13,468 nt of DNA from Acidimicrobiaceae bacterium (GTDB lineage: Bacteria > Actinomycetota > Acidimicrobiia > Acidimicrobiales > Aldehydirespiratoraceae): NCBI GenBank assembly GCA_009840695.1, contig VXNG01000116.1, positions 1-13,468 of the forward strand. Reading direction: 5' to 3'. How positions within the stretch are numbered: the stretch's first letter is position 1; each line of letters starts with the position of its first letter. Under the pieces are notes generated by a model. The model saw only the letters and a list, made by a program, of their open reading frames with translations. It was not told where the DNA came from and made no database searches. The position numbers and the translations under genes are program-made. Of this stretch, positions 1-8,154 are shown one piece after another.

Positions 1-1156
1 TCCGCATCGAGTCGCGCCGCAGCGGGAAGTTGTTGCGGGGCTCGGAGATGGCCAGCACGTCGCCCTCGCGCACCGTCTCGTGTAGACAGACCGACCCCCC
101 GGTCGAGTCGGGCTCGAGCTTGACCCCGATGCGGTAGTGAGACGACTCGCCTGGACCGTTGGTGATCGAGTACTGGCGCACCAGCCCGTTGGGCAGGTGG
201 ACATCGATGTGGGCCCCCGGCTGGAAGGTGGGCAGCACGCCGGTGAGCGGAACGAGCTCGAAGGCGGCCACGCCGGCCGCGGTGTCCCACTTGCGGCGCA
301 CCTGCACCCGCAGGGCCGCCTGGCGACCGCTCGGCGCCTCTGGCAGCTCCGCCAGATGCAGCGGCACCTGCTGCAGGACGGGCACCATCGGCTCGGGTGC
401 CGGCAGCCGGGCGGCCTCTGCCTCCATCACGCCCACCAGCCGGTTGAGCTCGACCGCGTGGTGCCGCAGCACGGCCGCCTGCTCGCCGGCCGGCGGTGTG
501 GAGGCCAGCACGCCCCGGATCACGCAGCGTCCCGAGTCCACCGGCTGCACGAAGAACACCGCAGTGGACTGCGTGCCGCCGGCCCGCGAGGTCAGCGCCA
601 CCGAGTAGTCCCCCGCCCCGTCCACCGACATCTCAGCCAGCTCGATCGACGCGGCCGGATCAGAGCCCAGGCTCTCCGAGGGCAGGAAGCGGTGGTCGCG
701 CAGGTGTCGCACGGCCAGTTCGGCCGAGGCGTTGACCGGCAGGTTGCGCAGCCCGAACGGCCGGCCCGCCTCCAGCACGTCCACCGTCGGCGGCTCGCCC
801 ACCGGGTCCTCGCCCGACCAGATCAGCCCGTAGCGCTCCACCGACGGGAACGTGCGGTTGCAGATGGTCCGGGCCGGCGCGTCGGCGGGATGGGCCGGGA
901 TGTAGGTGCACCCGGCCGACCGGTTGGCGTAGCGCCAGCCGTGGTACTGGCAGCGCAACTCGGTGCCGTCGTTGCTGCCGATCGACAGCCGCAACCCCCG
1001 GTGCAGGCACCGGTTCTCCCACACGTTCACATAGTCGTCGTCGGCCCGCCACACCGCCAGCTCGCGGCCCAGAAGCTGGCCGTGGTACACGTGGCGGTAG
1101 GGCACGTCGTGCTCCGACGCCACCGGGTGCCACAGAGTGAACGGATCGTCTGCCAC
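1..1156 (-). CDS. Rieske / PDR-type reductase fusion, NdmD-like copy 1 (partial, 3' end outside window)
   Basis: I read this gene directly from the minus strand; the frame is open to the window edge (385 codons seen). It starts at GTG 1156-1154 behind a strong AAGGAGGA. The N-terminal Rieske domain has the C-x-H (C50, H52) and C-x2-H (C69, H72) ligands in RCLHRG and CQYHGW. A middle segment of about residues 120-260 resembles a Rieske oxygenase catalytic domain but has no D-x2-H-x4-H iron motif. The flavin-binding start of a ferredoxin-reductase domain (RQYSITNGP) follows and then the window ends. It is clearly paralogous to the complete fusion at 9728-11479, so NAD-binding and plant-type [2Fe-2S] domains are expected beyond the edge. 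Known NdmD passes NADH electrons to N-demethylating oxygenases. It lies 153 bp downstream of the GcvT-like gene on the same strand, so the two may be co-transcribed. Whether it serves another oxygenase to the left cannot be seen. Confidence 0.85.
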   Translation of the reverse strand, partial: MADDPFTLWHPVASEHDVPYRHVYHGQLLGRELAVWRADDDYVNVWENRCLHRGLRLSIGSNDGTELRCQYHGWRYANRSAGCTYIPAHPADAPARTICNRTFPSVERYGLIWSGEDPVGEPPTVDVLEAGRPFGLRNLPVNASAELAVRHLRDHRFLPSESLGSDPAASIELAEMSVDGAGDYSVALTSRAGGTQSTAVFFVQPVDSGRCVIRGVLASTPPAGEQAAVLRHHAVELNRLVGVMEAEAARLPAPEPMVPVLQQVPLHLAELPEAPSGRQAALRVQVRRKWDTAAGVAAFELVPLTGVLPTFQPGAHIDVHLPNGLVRQYSITNGPGESSHYRIGVKLEPDSTGGSVCLHETVREGDVLAISEPRNNFPLRRDSMR

Positions 1157-1164
1157 CGCGATCG

Positions 1165-1172
1165 TCCTCCTT
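1165..1172 (-). promoter_or_regulatory. Ribosome binding site deciding the GTG start of the partial fusion gene
   Basis: The minus strand reads AAGGAGGA, followed by 8 nt and then GTG at 1156. The near-perfect Shine-Dalgarno and the fit of the following residues to the paralogue's N-terminus (HPVAS near the start in both) support this start. Confidence 0.7.
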
Positions 1173-1309
1173 GCCTGCTCGAGTCGATAGACGGATACTT
1201 GCACACCCTGGCCGCGGTCAACCCAACCGCACGCCCTCAGAGATCGGAGGTCAAGCCCACGATTCGGCCGGGCCCGGGGCTCCGCACCTCGAATCGAAAG
1301 GGCGTTTCC

Positions 1310-2524
1310 CTAGCGCTTGAGCTCGATGAACGGATAGGGGCAGACCTCAGCGGAGGCTGGCCCCAGCTCGCGGCCCCAGTAGTCCGCCCACTGGACCGTA
1401 AGCTCAGTACCGATCTCGGCCAGCTCGGACGGCACCAGACCGAAGCCCACCAGCTTCGAGGCCGACGGACTCCAGGTGACGCTGCTGGCCCGGCCAACCA
1501 CATCGTCACCCACCAGCAGTGGCATGTGGTCCCACCTCACCCTGGGAGAGACGTCGGGTGCCATGCCGGCGGCGAGGAACAACCCGACGACACTCTCCAG
1601 ATCGAACCGCAGCCCGACCAGTCGCCGGCGCGGTCCGCTCCGGTGCTCCTCCTCCAGGGCTGCCCGCCCGACGAAGTCGGCGGCCTTGTTGAGGTTCACG
1701 CAGTGGCCGAGGTTTAGTTCGTAGGGCGTGACGAAGTCATCCGGGTTGGGGGCGTTGTCGGTGCTCGGAACGTCCGGCACCGCAGGGGTGTAGTCGGCGG
1801 AGATCAGGATTATCCCTGCTTCGACCCGGGCTATCTCCAAGGCGTACTCGCCCGCGGGCCGGATCCCGAACGGGGCCCCCGCCTCGGCCACCGCCTCCCA
1901 GACCTCATGGCCGTCGGGCCGATCGACCCACAGCTCGTATCCCAGCTCGCCGGTGAACCCTTGGCGGGCCACCCTCACGCCGGCGCCGGCCACGGTGGTG
2001 GAGCGCACCCGCGAGAACCGCAGATCGCTCCAGTCCTCTCCCGTGACGGCCTCGAGCACCTCGCGGGACCTGGGGCCTTGAAGGGAGAGGATCCCGAAGT
2101 CGTCGATCACGTCTGAGATCTGGACATCGAAACCGCGGGAGTGCTCTCGCAGGAACGTCTCGCACCGGTCGGCGGACATCACGAAGCGATCGTGCTCGAA
2201 CCGGAACACGATCCCGTCGACCACGACCTTGCCGTCGGGGCTGCACCACGGCGTGTACCAGGCACATCCGACGTCCATCTTCGAGGCATCCCTGGGGATC
2301 AGGTAGTCGATGCAGGCGGGGGCGTCGGGGCCGCTGACCTCGTACCGGGGGATCGGCGACATCTCGCACATGGCCACCCCGGAACGGATCGCTTCCAGCT
2401 CGCTGTGGACGTCGGTGTACGCGTCCGGCACGATGTATCCGCCCCAGCTGTACCACCACGGAGACGCGCATCTTGCCGAGGTGCTCTCGTGGAACGGCGT
2501 CCCCCTGAACGCGTGCTCTGACAT
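1310..2524 (-). CDS. GcvT/DmdA-family folate-dependent C1 transferase (demethylase-like)
   Basis: The product is 404 aa, close to GcvT and DmdA (about 365-370 aa). GcvT features in order: CEMSPIPRYEVSGPDA, the glycine-rich GKVVVDGIVFR strand, LQGPRSREVLE, GFTGELGYELWV, then NLGHCVNLNK-ADFVGRAAL and a C-terminal barrel domain. Such proteins bind tetrahydrofolate and accept a C1 unit: glycine cleavage T-protein, DMSP demethylase DmdA, aryl-O-demethylase LigM and C-terminal domains of sarcosine/dimethylglycine oxidases. Aligned by hand to E. coli GcvT, the catalytic Asp (D97) appears as Val, with only the next Asp kept. DmdA also lacks that first Asp, so a methyl-transfer role is more likely than glycine cleavage; no gcvH or gcvP is adjacent. 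Start: ATG 2524 has AAGGGGGT 6 nt upstream, better than the in-frame ATG at 2545. It is divergent from the importer operon. In this context it may take up the C1 unit released by N-demethylation (inference). Confidence 0.8.
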   Translation of the reverse strand: MSEHAFRGTPFHESTSARCASPWWYSWGGYIVPDAYTDVHSELEAIRSGVAMCEMSPIPRYEVSGPDAPACIDYLIPRDASKMDVGCAWYTPWCSPDGKVVVDGIVFRFEHDRFVMSADRCETFLREHSRGFDVQISDVIDDFGILSLQGPRSREVLEAVTGEDWSDLRFSRVRSTTVAGAGVRVARQGFTGELGYELWVDRPDGHEVWEAVAEAGAPFGIRPAGEYALEIARVEAGIILISADYTPAVPDVPSTDNAPNPDDFVTPYELNLGHCVNLNKAADFVGRAALEEEHRSGPRRRLVGLRFDLESVVGLFLAAGMAPDVSPRVRWDHMPLLVGDDVVGRASSVTWSPSASKLVGFGLVPSELAEIGTELTVQWADYWGRELGPASAEVCPYPFIELKR

Positions 2525-2530
2525 GGACGG

Positions 2531-2538
2531 ACCCCCTT
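2531..2538 (-). promoter_or_regulatory. Ribosome binding site of the GcvT-like gene
   Basis: The minus strand reads AAGGGGGT, 6 nt before ATG 2524. This favours that start over the ATG at 2545, which lies upstream of the site. Confidence 0.55.
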
Positions 2539-2602
2539 GTCTCATGGACCGCGGCGCTCTGAGTTCAGTCGCGGATTCCAGCAGACACCACCCTATTCAG
2601 TT

Positions 2603-2625
2603 GTGCTATAAATCTTCCATAACAC
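2603..2625. promoter_or_regulatory. Operator-like inverted repeat in the divergent intergenic region
   Basis: GTGCTAT (2603-2609), 9 nt, then ATAACAC (2619-2625) form an inverted repeat with 6 of 7 matching pairs. It sits in an AT-rich patch of otherwise GC-rich DNA, between the GcvT-like gene (minus) and the BMP lipoprotein gene (plus). Its position suits an operator or promoter for either or both genes. The XRE-cupin regulator at the end of the plus operon is the obvious candidate ligand-sensing partner (inference). The right arm overlaps the 12-bp word shared with the upstream region of the oxygenase operon. Confidence 0.45.
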
Positions 2626-2633
2626 TTATTGGC
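2622..2633 (+). promoter_or_regulatory. Shared 12-bp promoter-region word, copy 1
   Basis: ACACTTATTGGC lies 29 nt upstream of the BMP lipoprotein ATG. The identical 12 bp occur in the same orientation relative to the gene 20 nt upstream of the Rieske oxygenase at 12617. A TGTGC word precedes both copies, at slightly different spacing. It may be part of a shared operator or of the promoter -10 region. Confidence 0.45.
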
Positions 2634-2662
2634 TCGTCGCCAAGTGGGAAAAGGGAGGATCC

Positions 2663-3922
2663 ATGAAACGGCACCACAAGACTCGGTGGTTCCTACTGGC
2701 CGCGCTCGTTGCAGTGTTCGCTCTGGTCGCCGCCAGTTGCGGCGACGATGACGACGACGCAACGGAGGCGTCCCCGACCACTACCGCCGCTCCGGCTACC
2801 ACCGCCGCTCCGGCAGACCCCGAGCCCGAGCCCGAGCCCGCAGCCGAGCCAGAGCCCGCAGCCGAACCCGAGCCGGCAGCCGAGCCAGAGCCCGCAGCTG
2901 AGCCAGAACCCGAGCCGGCCCCAGCACCCGCCGAGGATCTGCGGATCGCCGTCATCAGCGACGCGGAGCCCCTGTACGGGGGCTGGTACCTGTCGATGGA
3001 CCTGGGTCGCGAGCACCTGATCGAGAATGTCGACGGCATAGTCGTCGATGCGGTCTACAACGTGCCGTTCGGCCAGGTCGGCCAGAGAACCATCGAGGAC
3101 CTCGCGATCGACGGTTACGACCTGATCATCGGGACTTCAACCTTCAATGCAGAGTTCTCTGCGGTTGCTCCGGACTACCCCGACACGCTGTTCCTGCACT
3201 CCTGCGACGTGACCATCCTGGAGAACATGTCCCAATACTGTGTAGCTGCCGAGCAGGGGCGCTATGTCGATGGTGTGCTGGCCGCCTCGCTCTCTGAGAG
3301 CGGCAAGATCGGGTACGTCTACGGGTTTGCCATACCCGTCGTCATCAAGTCTCTCAACGCCTTCGTCGTCGGAGCCCGCACCGTCAACCCCGACATTGTG
3401 GTGGAGGTGATCGGCACCAACAGCTGGTTCGATCCCACCCTCGAGCGGCAGGCCGCTGAGTCTCTGGTCAACAACGGGGCCGACGTACTGACCTACGATC
3501 TGTCGTCCTCGGCAGTTCCGGAGGTGGCTTCGGAGAATGGGCTCCCCTTCGTCGGCTTCGGATACGACGACGCAGCCAGCCAGGCACCCGACGCCTGGGT
3601 CGGCGGCTCGCTCTACAACTGGGGGGCCTTGTTCGTCGACGAGGTCGAGGCTCTGAAGGCGGGAGCGTGGGAGAGCACCTACGTCTACGGCGGGTACGAG
3701 TTGGGCTATCTCCGCTACACCGAGCTGTCCGACCGCGTGCCGGCCGACGTGCAGGCGGCCGTCGAGGCCGCGCTGGAGGGGCTGAGGTCCGAGCAAATCG
3801 TTCCGCTGGCCGGCCCGATCACCGACCGCGACGGCAACACTGTGGTGGCGGAGGGAGAGGCGGCCGACCCAGGCCCCTGCTGCACCTGGGTCATCGAGGG
3901 CGTCGTAGGGGACGTCGAATAG
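2663..3922 (+). CDS. BMP-family (Med/PnrA-like) ABC transporter substrate-binding lipoprotein
   Basis: The product is 419 aa. Residues 1-26 are a lipoprotein signal: KRHHKTR, a hydrophobic stretch and the lipobox VAASC with C26 as lipidation site, followed by DDDDD. Residues about 38-91 form a Thr/Ala/Pro then Pro-Glu-Ala linker that probably tethers the binding domain off the membrane or through the envelope. The BMP domain runs from LRIAVISDAEPLYGGWY (about 93) to the end, with GQVGQRTIEDLAIDGYDLIIGT, KIGYVYGFAIPVV and the typical tail GPITDRDGN...WVIEGVVGD. Known members bind nucleosides, purines or related compounds (PnrA, BmpA, NupN). The start is ATG 2663 with GGGAGG 4-5 nt upstream. 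It is the first gene of the importer operon and is followed by its ATPase and two permeases. Family and role are well supported; the ligand is not known. The linked demethylases suggest an N-methylated heterocycle such as a methylxanthine (inference). Confidence 0.9.
   Translation: MKRHHKTRWFLLAALVAVFALVAASCGDDDDDATEASPTTTAAPATTAAPADPEPEPEPAAEPEPAAEPEPAAEPEPAAEPEPEPAPAPAEDLRIAVISDAEPLYGGWYLSMDLGREHLIENVDGIVVDAVYNVPFGQVGQRTIEDLAIDGYDLIIGTSTFNAEFSAVAPDYPDTLFLHSCDVTILENMSQYCVAAEQGRYVDGVLAASLSESGKIGYVYGFAIPVVIKSLNAFVVGARTVNPDIVVEVIGTNSWFDPTLERQAAESLVNNGADVLTYDLSSSAVPEVASENGLPFVGFGYDDAASQAPDAWVGGSLYNWGALFVDEVEALKAGAWESTYVYGGYELGYLRYTELSDRVPADVQAAVEAALEGLRSEQIVPLAGPITDRDGNTVVAEGEAADPGPCCTWVIEGVVGDVE
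2819..2932 (+). repeat. Pro-Glu-Ala coding repeat in the lipoprotein linker
   Basis: Within the lipoprotein gene, imperfect tandem units of about 18 bp encode EPEPAA and related runs (residues about 53-90). The copies differ at synonymous positions (gag/gaa, cca/ccc), so the peptide is conserved more than the DNA. It is a low-complexity acidic spacer and is prone to length change by slippage. Confidence 0.8.
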
Positions 3923-3959
3923 AGGCGCCCGCGGCCGGTCCTGAGCCGGCTCCCCACCC

Positions 3960-5492
<1,533 letters not shown>

Positions 5493-5520
5493 CAGATCGG
5501 ACCGGCATGGAGGACCCCTC

Positions 5521-6627
5521 ATGATCCGGCGGATCTCCGTCGAGCAGCGCATCGTCGACTCGGCCCGCAAACGGGCCGCGATCCTCGGCTGCTCGGTTCT
5601 GGTGGGCTTGCTCCTGGGATCGGCAATCATCATCGCCTCGGGTTCGAACGTCCTCGAGGTGTACGCCGAGACCGTCGACGCCATAGTGGGCTCGGCCCGG
5701 TCGGTCCAGCAGACCCTCAGAGCGACCACGCCTCTAATACTCACCGGACTCGCCGCGGCCGTGGCCTTCCGCATGCGGCTGTACACCATCGGCGCAGAGG
5801 GGCAGCTCTACATCGGCGCCATCACCGGCTCGGGCATGGCGCTCCTGCTCGGAGACGGCCATCCGGCGGTCTACGTCGTGCCCGCCGTCCTGCTGGCCGG
5901 CGTCATCGGAGGCATCGTCTGGGCCCTCATCATCGCGGTGCCCCGGGCCTACTTCGGGACCGACGAGGTGGTCGGGACCCTCATGTTGAACTTCATCGCC
6001 CTGCACATCATGAACTGGCTGATATTCGGCAGCGTGAGCTTCTGGCGGGACCGCGAGAACCTCGGATTCCCAGGGGGGAAGATCGTGCCGGAAGCGGCTC
6101 AGTTGCACCAGTTCTGGGGACGGGCCGACACCGGCATCTTCATCGCAGTCGCGCTGGCGCTGATCCTGGGGCTGTACCTGAAGTGGACATCCCACGGGTT
6201 CGAGTGGAGCGTGATCGGCGACTCGCTGCGCGCCGGCATCTACTCCGGAATGAACGTCCGCCGCCAGATCATCTCGGTGCTGGGCCTCTCGGGGGCGCTG
6301 GCGGGCATGGCGGGGGCGATGCAGGTCGCTTCCGTCACCTACGCGCTGGAGCCGCGAGGCCTCGAATCGGGCAGTCTCGGATTCACCGGCATCGTGGTAG
6401 CCGCTATTGCCGGCCTCAATCCCAGAGCCATCGTGCCGGCCGCGTTCGTGGTAGCCGGCATCACCACCGCCGGGCCGTCGCTGAGCCGCATCGGAGTCTC
6501 ACCCGCCAGCGTCATTGCGCTCGAGGGCATCCTGCTGCTGAGCGTCGCGGGCGGGCAGTTCTTCAACCACTTCACCCTTCGCGTGGCGCCCGCCGCGTCG
6601 GAGGCCTCCGCGGAGCCGGCGTCGTGA
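5521..6627 (+). CDS. ABC importer permease 1 (BPD_transp_2, NupP/YufP type)
   Basis: The product is 368 aa with many hydrophobic segments. A first membrane helix at about residues 20-40 is followed by an extracytoplasmic loop, then LTGLAAAVAFRMRLYTIGAEGQLYIGAI (residues about 75-101), the hallmark of the larger permease of nucleoside-type importers. GTDEVVGTLMLNFIA and a Gly/Ala-rich helix LSGALAGMAGAMQV follow, typical of the BPD_transp_2 family. It forms the membrane channel with the next permease and is energised by the ATPase upstream. The start is ATG 5521 with GGAGG 7 nt upstream. Its stop codon overlaps the GTG start of the next gene (GTGA at 6624-6627), which indicates translational coupling. 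Confidence 0.92.
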   Translation: MIRRISVEQRIVDSARKRAAILGCSVLVGLLLGSAIIIASGSNVLEVYAETVDAIVGSARSVQQTLRATTPLILTGLAAAVAFRMRLYTIGAEGQLYIGAITGSGMALLLGDGHPAVYVVPAVLLAGVIGGIVWALIIAVPRAYFGTDEVVGTLMLNFIALHIMNWLIFGSVSFWRDRENLGFPGGKIVPEAAQLHQFWGRADTGIFIAVALALILGLYLKWTSHGFEWSVIGDSLRAGIYSGMNVRRQIISVLGLSGALAGMAGAMQVASVTYALEPRGLESGSLGFTGIVVAAIAGLNPRAIVPAAFVVAGITTAGPSLSRIGVSPASVIALEGILLLSVAGGQFFNHFTLRVAPAASEASAEPAS

Positions 6628-7565
6628 ACGACACCATCCTGATCCAGTCGATCGCGGTGGCCATCGTCACGGGCACGCCGCTGGTGCTGGCCGGGACCGG
6701 CGAGATCCTCACCCAGCGCAGCGGCATCCTCAACCTGGGCGTCGAAGGCATGATGCTGATGGGCGCGGTGACGGGCTTCTGGGCCACCACCGAGGTGGGC
6801 AACCCATGGGTCGGGCTGGTGTGCGGCATGGCTGCCGGGGCAGCTACGGGCCTGATACACGGCGCGCTGGCCATACGGTTCCACGCCAACCAGATCGTCA
6901 CCGGCATAGGGCTGGTGATCTTCGGCACGGGTGTGTCCCAGTTCATCGGGGACCTGGGCAGCGATCCGGTGGCCATGCGACCGGGACGGGGAAAGTTCGA
7001 CTCCATCCTGGAGGGAGGCCTGGCCGACCTGCCCGTGCTGGGTCCGGTGGTGTTCTCCCATGACGCCATCGTGTACGTGTCGTGGGTTCTGGTCGCCGCG
7101 GCCAGCTTCTACGTGTTCCGCACACGGCGCGGCATGGAGCTGCGGGCGGTGGGCAACAATCCGGGCGCGGCCGACTCGGCGGGCATCAACGTGGCCCGGA
7201 CCCGGTTCGTCCATGTGGCCCTGGGCGGCGCCGGAGCGGGCGCGGCCGGGGCGTACATGACCCTCGCGCTGTTCAACAGCTGGAGCGCGCAGATAACCGC
7301 CGGCACGGGCTGGCTGGCGGTGGTGCTAGTGATCTTCTCGTCGTGGCGGCCGTGGCGGATGCTGATCGCGGCCTACACGCTCGGAGCGATCTCCAGTCTC
7401 GGCTTCACCTTCCAGTTGCTTGGCATCGGAGTTCCCCGCGAGTTGCTCACCATGCTGCCGTTCATCGCTACGCTCCTGGTACTGGTGGTGACCTCGGCCG
7501 CGGCTTCGGGCCGGGGATCGGCACCGTCGGCGCTGGCGGTTCCGTACTTCCGAGAGCGGCGCTAG
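6624..7565 (+). CDS. ABC importer permease 2 (BPD_transp_2, NupQ/YufQ type)
   Basis: The product is 313 aa when started at the GTG at 6624, which overlaps the stop of permease 1 as GTGA. The reading frame is open further upstream (to 6183), but that part runs antigenic to the family pattern: it lies inside permease 1 and encodes Arg/Gly-rich sequence without helices, so it is not coding. The N-terminus gives VNDTILIQSIAVAIVTGTPL followed by GEILTQRSGILNLGVEGMMLMG (about 26-47), the signature of the smaller permease in BMP-linked nucleoside importers. Several membrane helices continue to the C-terminus. It pairs with permease 1 to form the channel. The regulator gene follows 16 bp downstream. 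Confidence 0.92.
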   Translation: MNDTILIQSIAVAIVTGTPLVLAGTGEILTQRSGILNLGVEGMMLMGAVTGFWATTEVGNPWVGLVCGMAAGAATGLIHGALAIRFHANQIVTGIGLVIFGTGVSQFIGDLGSDPVAMRPGRGKFDSILEGGLADLPVLGPVVFSHDAIVYVSWVLVAAASFYVFRTRRGMELRAVGNNPGAADSAGINVARTRFVHVALGGAGAGAAGAYMTLALFNSWSAQITAGTGWLAVVLVIFSSWRPWRMLIAAYTLGAISSLGFTFQLLGIGVPRELLTMLPFIATLLVLVVTSAAASGRGSAPSALAVPYFRERR

Positions 7566-7581
7566 GTAGCGGGGAGCAATC

Positions 7582-8154
7582 ATGGTGACTACCGACGACT
7601 CCGGCCGGAGCCTGAGCGCGGAGATCGGCAGCAAGGTCCGCGAGTTCCGGGTGAGGGCCGGCTTGTCCGGTGTCAAGCTCGCCGCGGCTGCGGGTGTGAG
7701 CCAGCCCTTCCTGAGCCAGCTGGAGTCCGGCCAGAGCTCGCTAGCCATCGCGACCCTCTACCGGATCGCGGATGCCCTCGGAGTGCAGCCCACCGATCTG
7801 CTGCCCGCAGCCGAGCCGGCCGAGATCGAGGTCGTGAGATCGTCAGAGACCCAGCAGATCCCCCTGTCGGAGGACCAGCGGTCAGCCGACGCCCGGGTCA
7901 TACTTCGCAGCGGCAGGAAGATCTCGGAGCTGTACGACTACGAGATCGCCCCTGAGGACTACGTCGAGGACTGGTTCTCCTCCGATGCAGAGCATGCGCT
8001 GTATGTGATGGAGGGAACGCTTCGAGTCGAGTTCGAGGGCCGGCCCGAGATAACGCTGGCAGCCGGGGACGCGATGTTCTACAAGAGCCGGGTTCCCCAT
8101 CGCTGGCATTCCGGGCACGGGGCCCGGATCATCCTCGTCGTGGCCGACTCCTAG
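7582..8154 (+). CDS. XRE-family transcriptional regulator with C-terminal cupin domain
   Basis: The product is 190 aa. Residues about 14-68 are a helix-turn-helix of the Cro/CI (XRE) type: VREFRVRAGLSGVKLAAAAGVSQPFLSQLESGQ with the family's SQLE/G and the closing LGVQPTDLL. Residues about 110-188 are a cupin barrel: EDWFSSDAEHALYVMEGTLRVEFEGRPEITLAAGDAMFYKSRVPHRWHSG with the GD..FY...PH.W motif. This two-domain layout is known from regulators such as PuuR and many catabolic repressors, where the cupin senses a small molecule. It is the last gene of the importer operon, 16 bp after permease 2, with GGGGAG before ATG 7582. It probably controls this locus and may bind the repeats at 2603-2625 and 12638-12685 (inference). 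Its stop codon overlaps that of the convergent oxygenase subunit gene. Confidence 0.88.
   Translation: MVTTDDSGRSLSAEIGSKVREFRVRAGLSGVKLAAAAGVSQPFLSQLESGQSSLAIATLYRIADALGVQPTDLLPAAEPAEIEVVRSSETQQIPLSEDQRSADARVILRSGRKISELYDYEIAPEDYVEDWFSSDAEHALYVMEGTLRVEFEGRPEITLAAGDAMFYKSRVPHRWHSGHGARIILVVADS

Noticed and set aside
1157..1309. Possible promoter or third copy of the shared 12-bp word before the left-edge fusion gene
   Set aside because: Only a vague likeness (a TACTTGCACAC word) is present and no clear repeat or terminator. Read-through from the GcvT-like gene is just as possible.
137..1717. Long open frame on the plus strand (526 codons) across the left-edge genes
   Set aside because: It is antisense to the Rieske fusion and the GcvT-like gene, both of which show clear family motifs. 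Its own sequence is Arg/His/Gly-rich with no domain, as expected for a shadow in GC-rich DNA.
3934..3950. GCCGG-N7-CCGGC stem-loop between the lipoprotein and ATPase genes
   Set aside because: A 5-bp GC stem without a T-tract is common by chance at this base composition. It could lower downstream expression relative to the binding protein, but there is no real support.
6183..6623. Upstream extension of permease 2
   Set aside because: It lies inside permease 1 in another frame and encodes Arg/His/Gly-rich sequence without membrane helices. The GTGA overlap at 6624 gives the family N-terminus.
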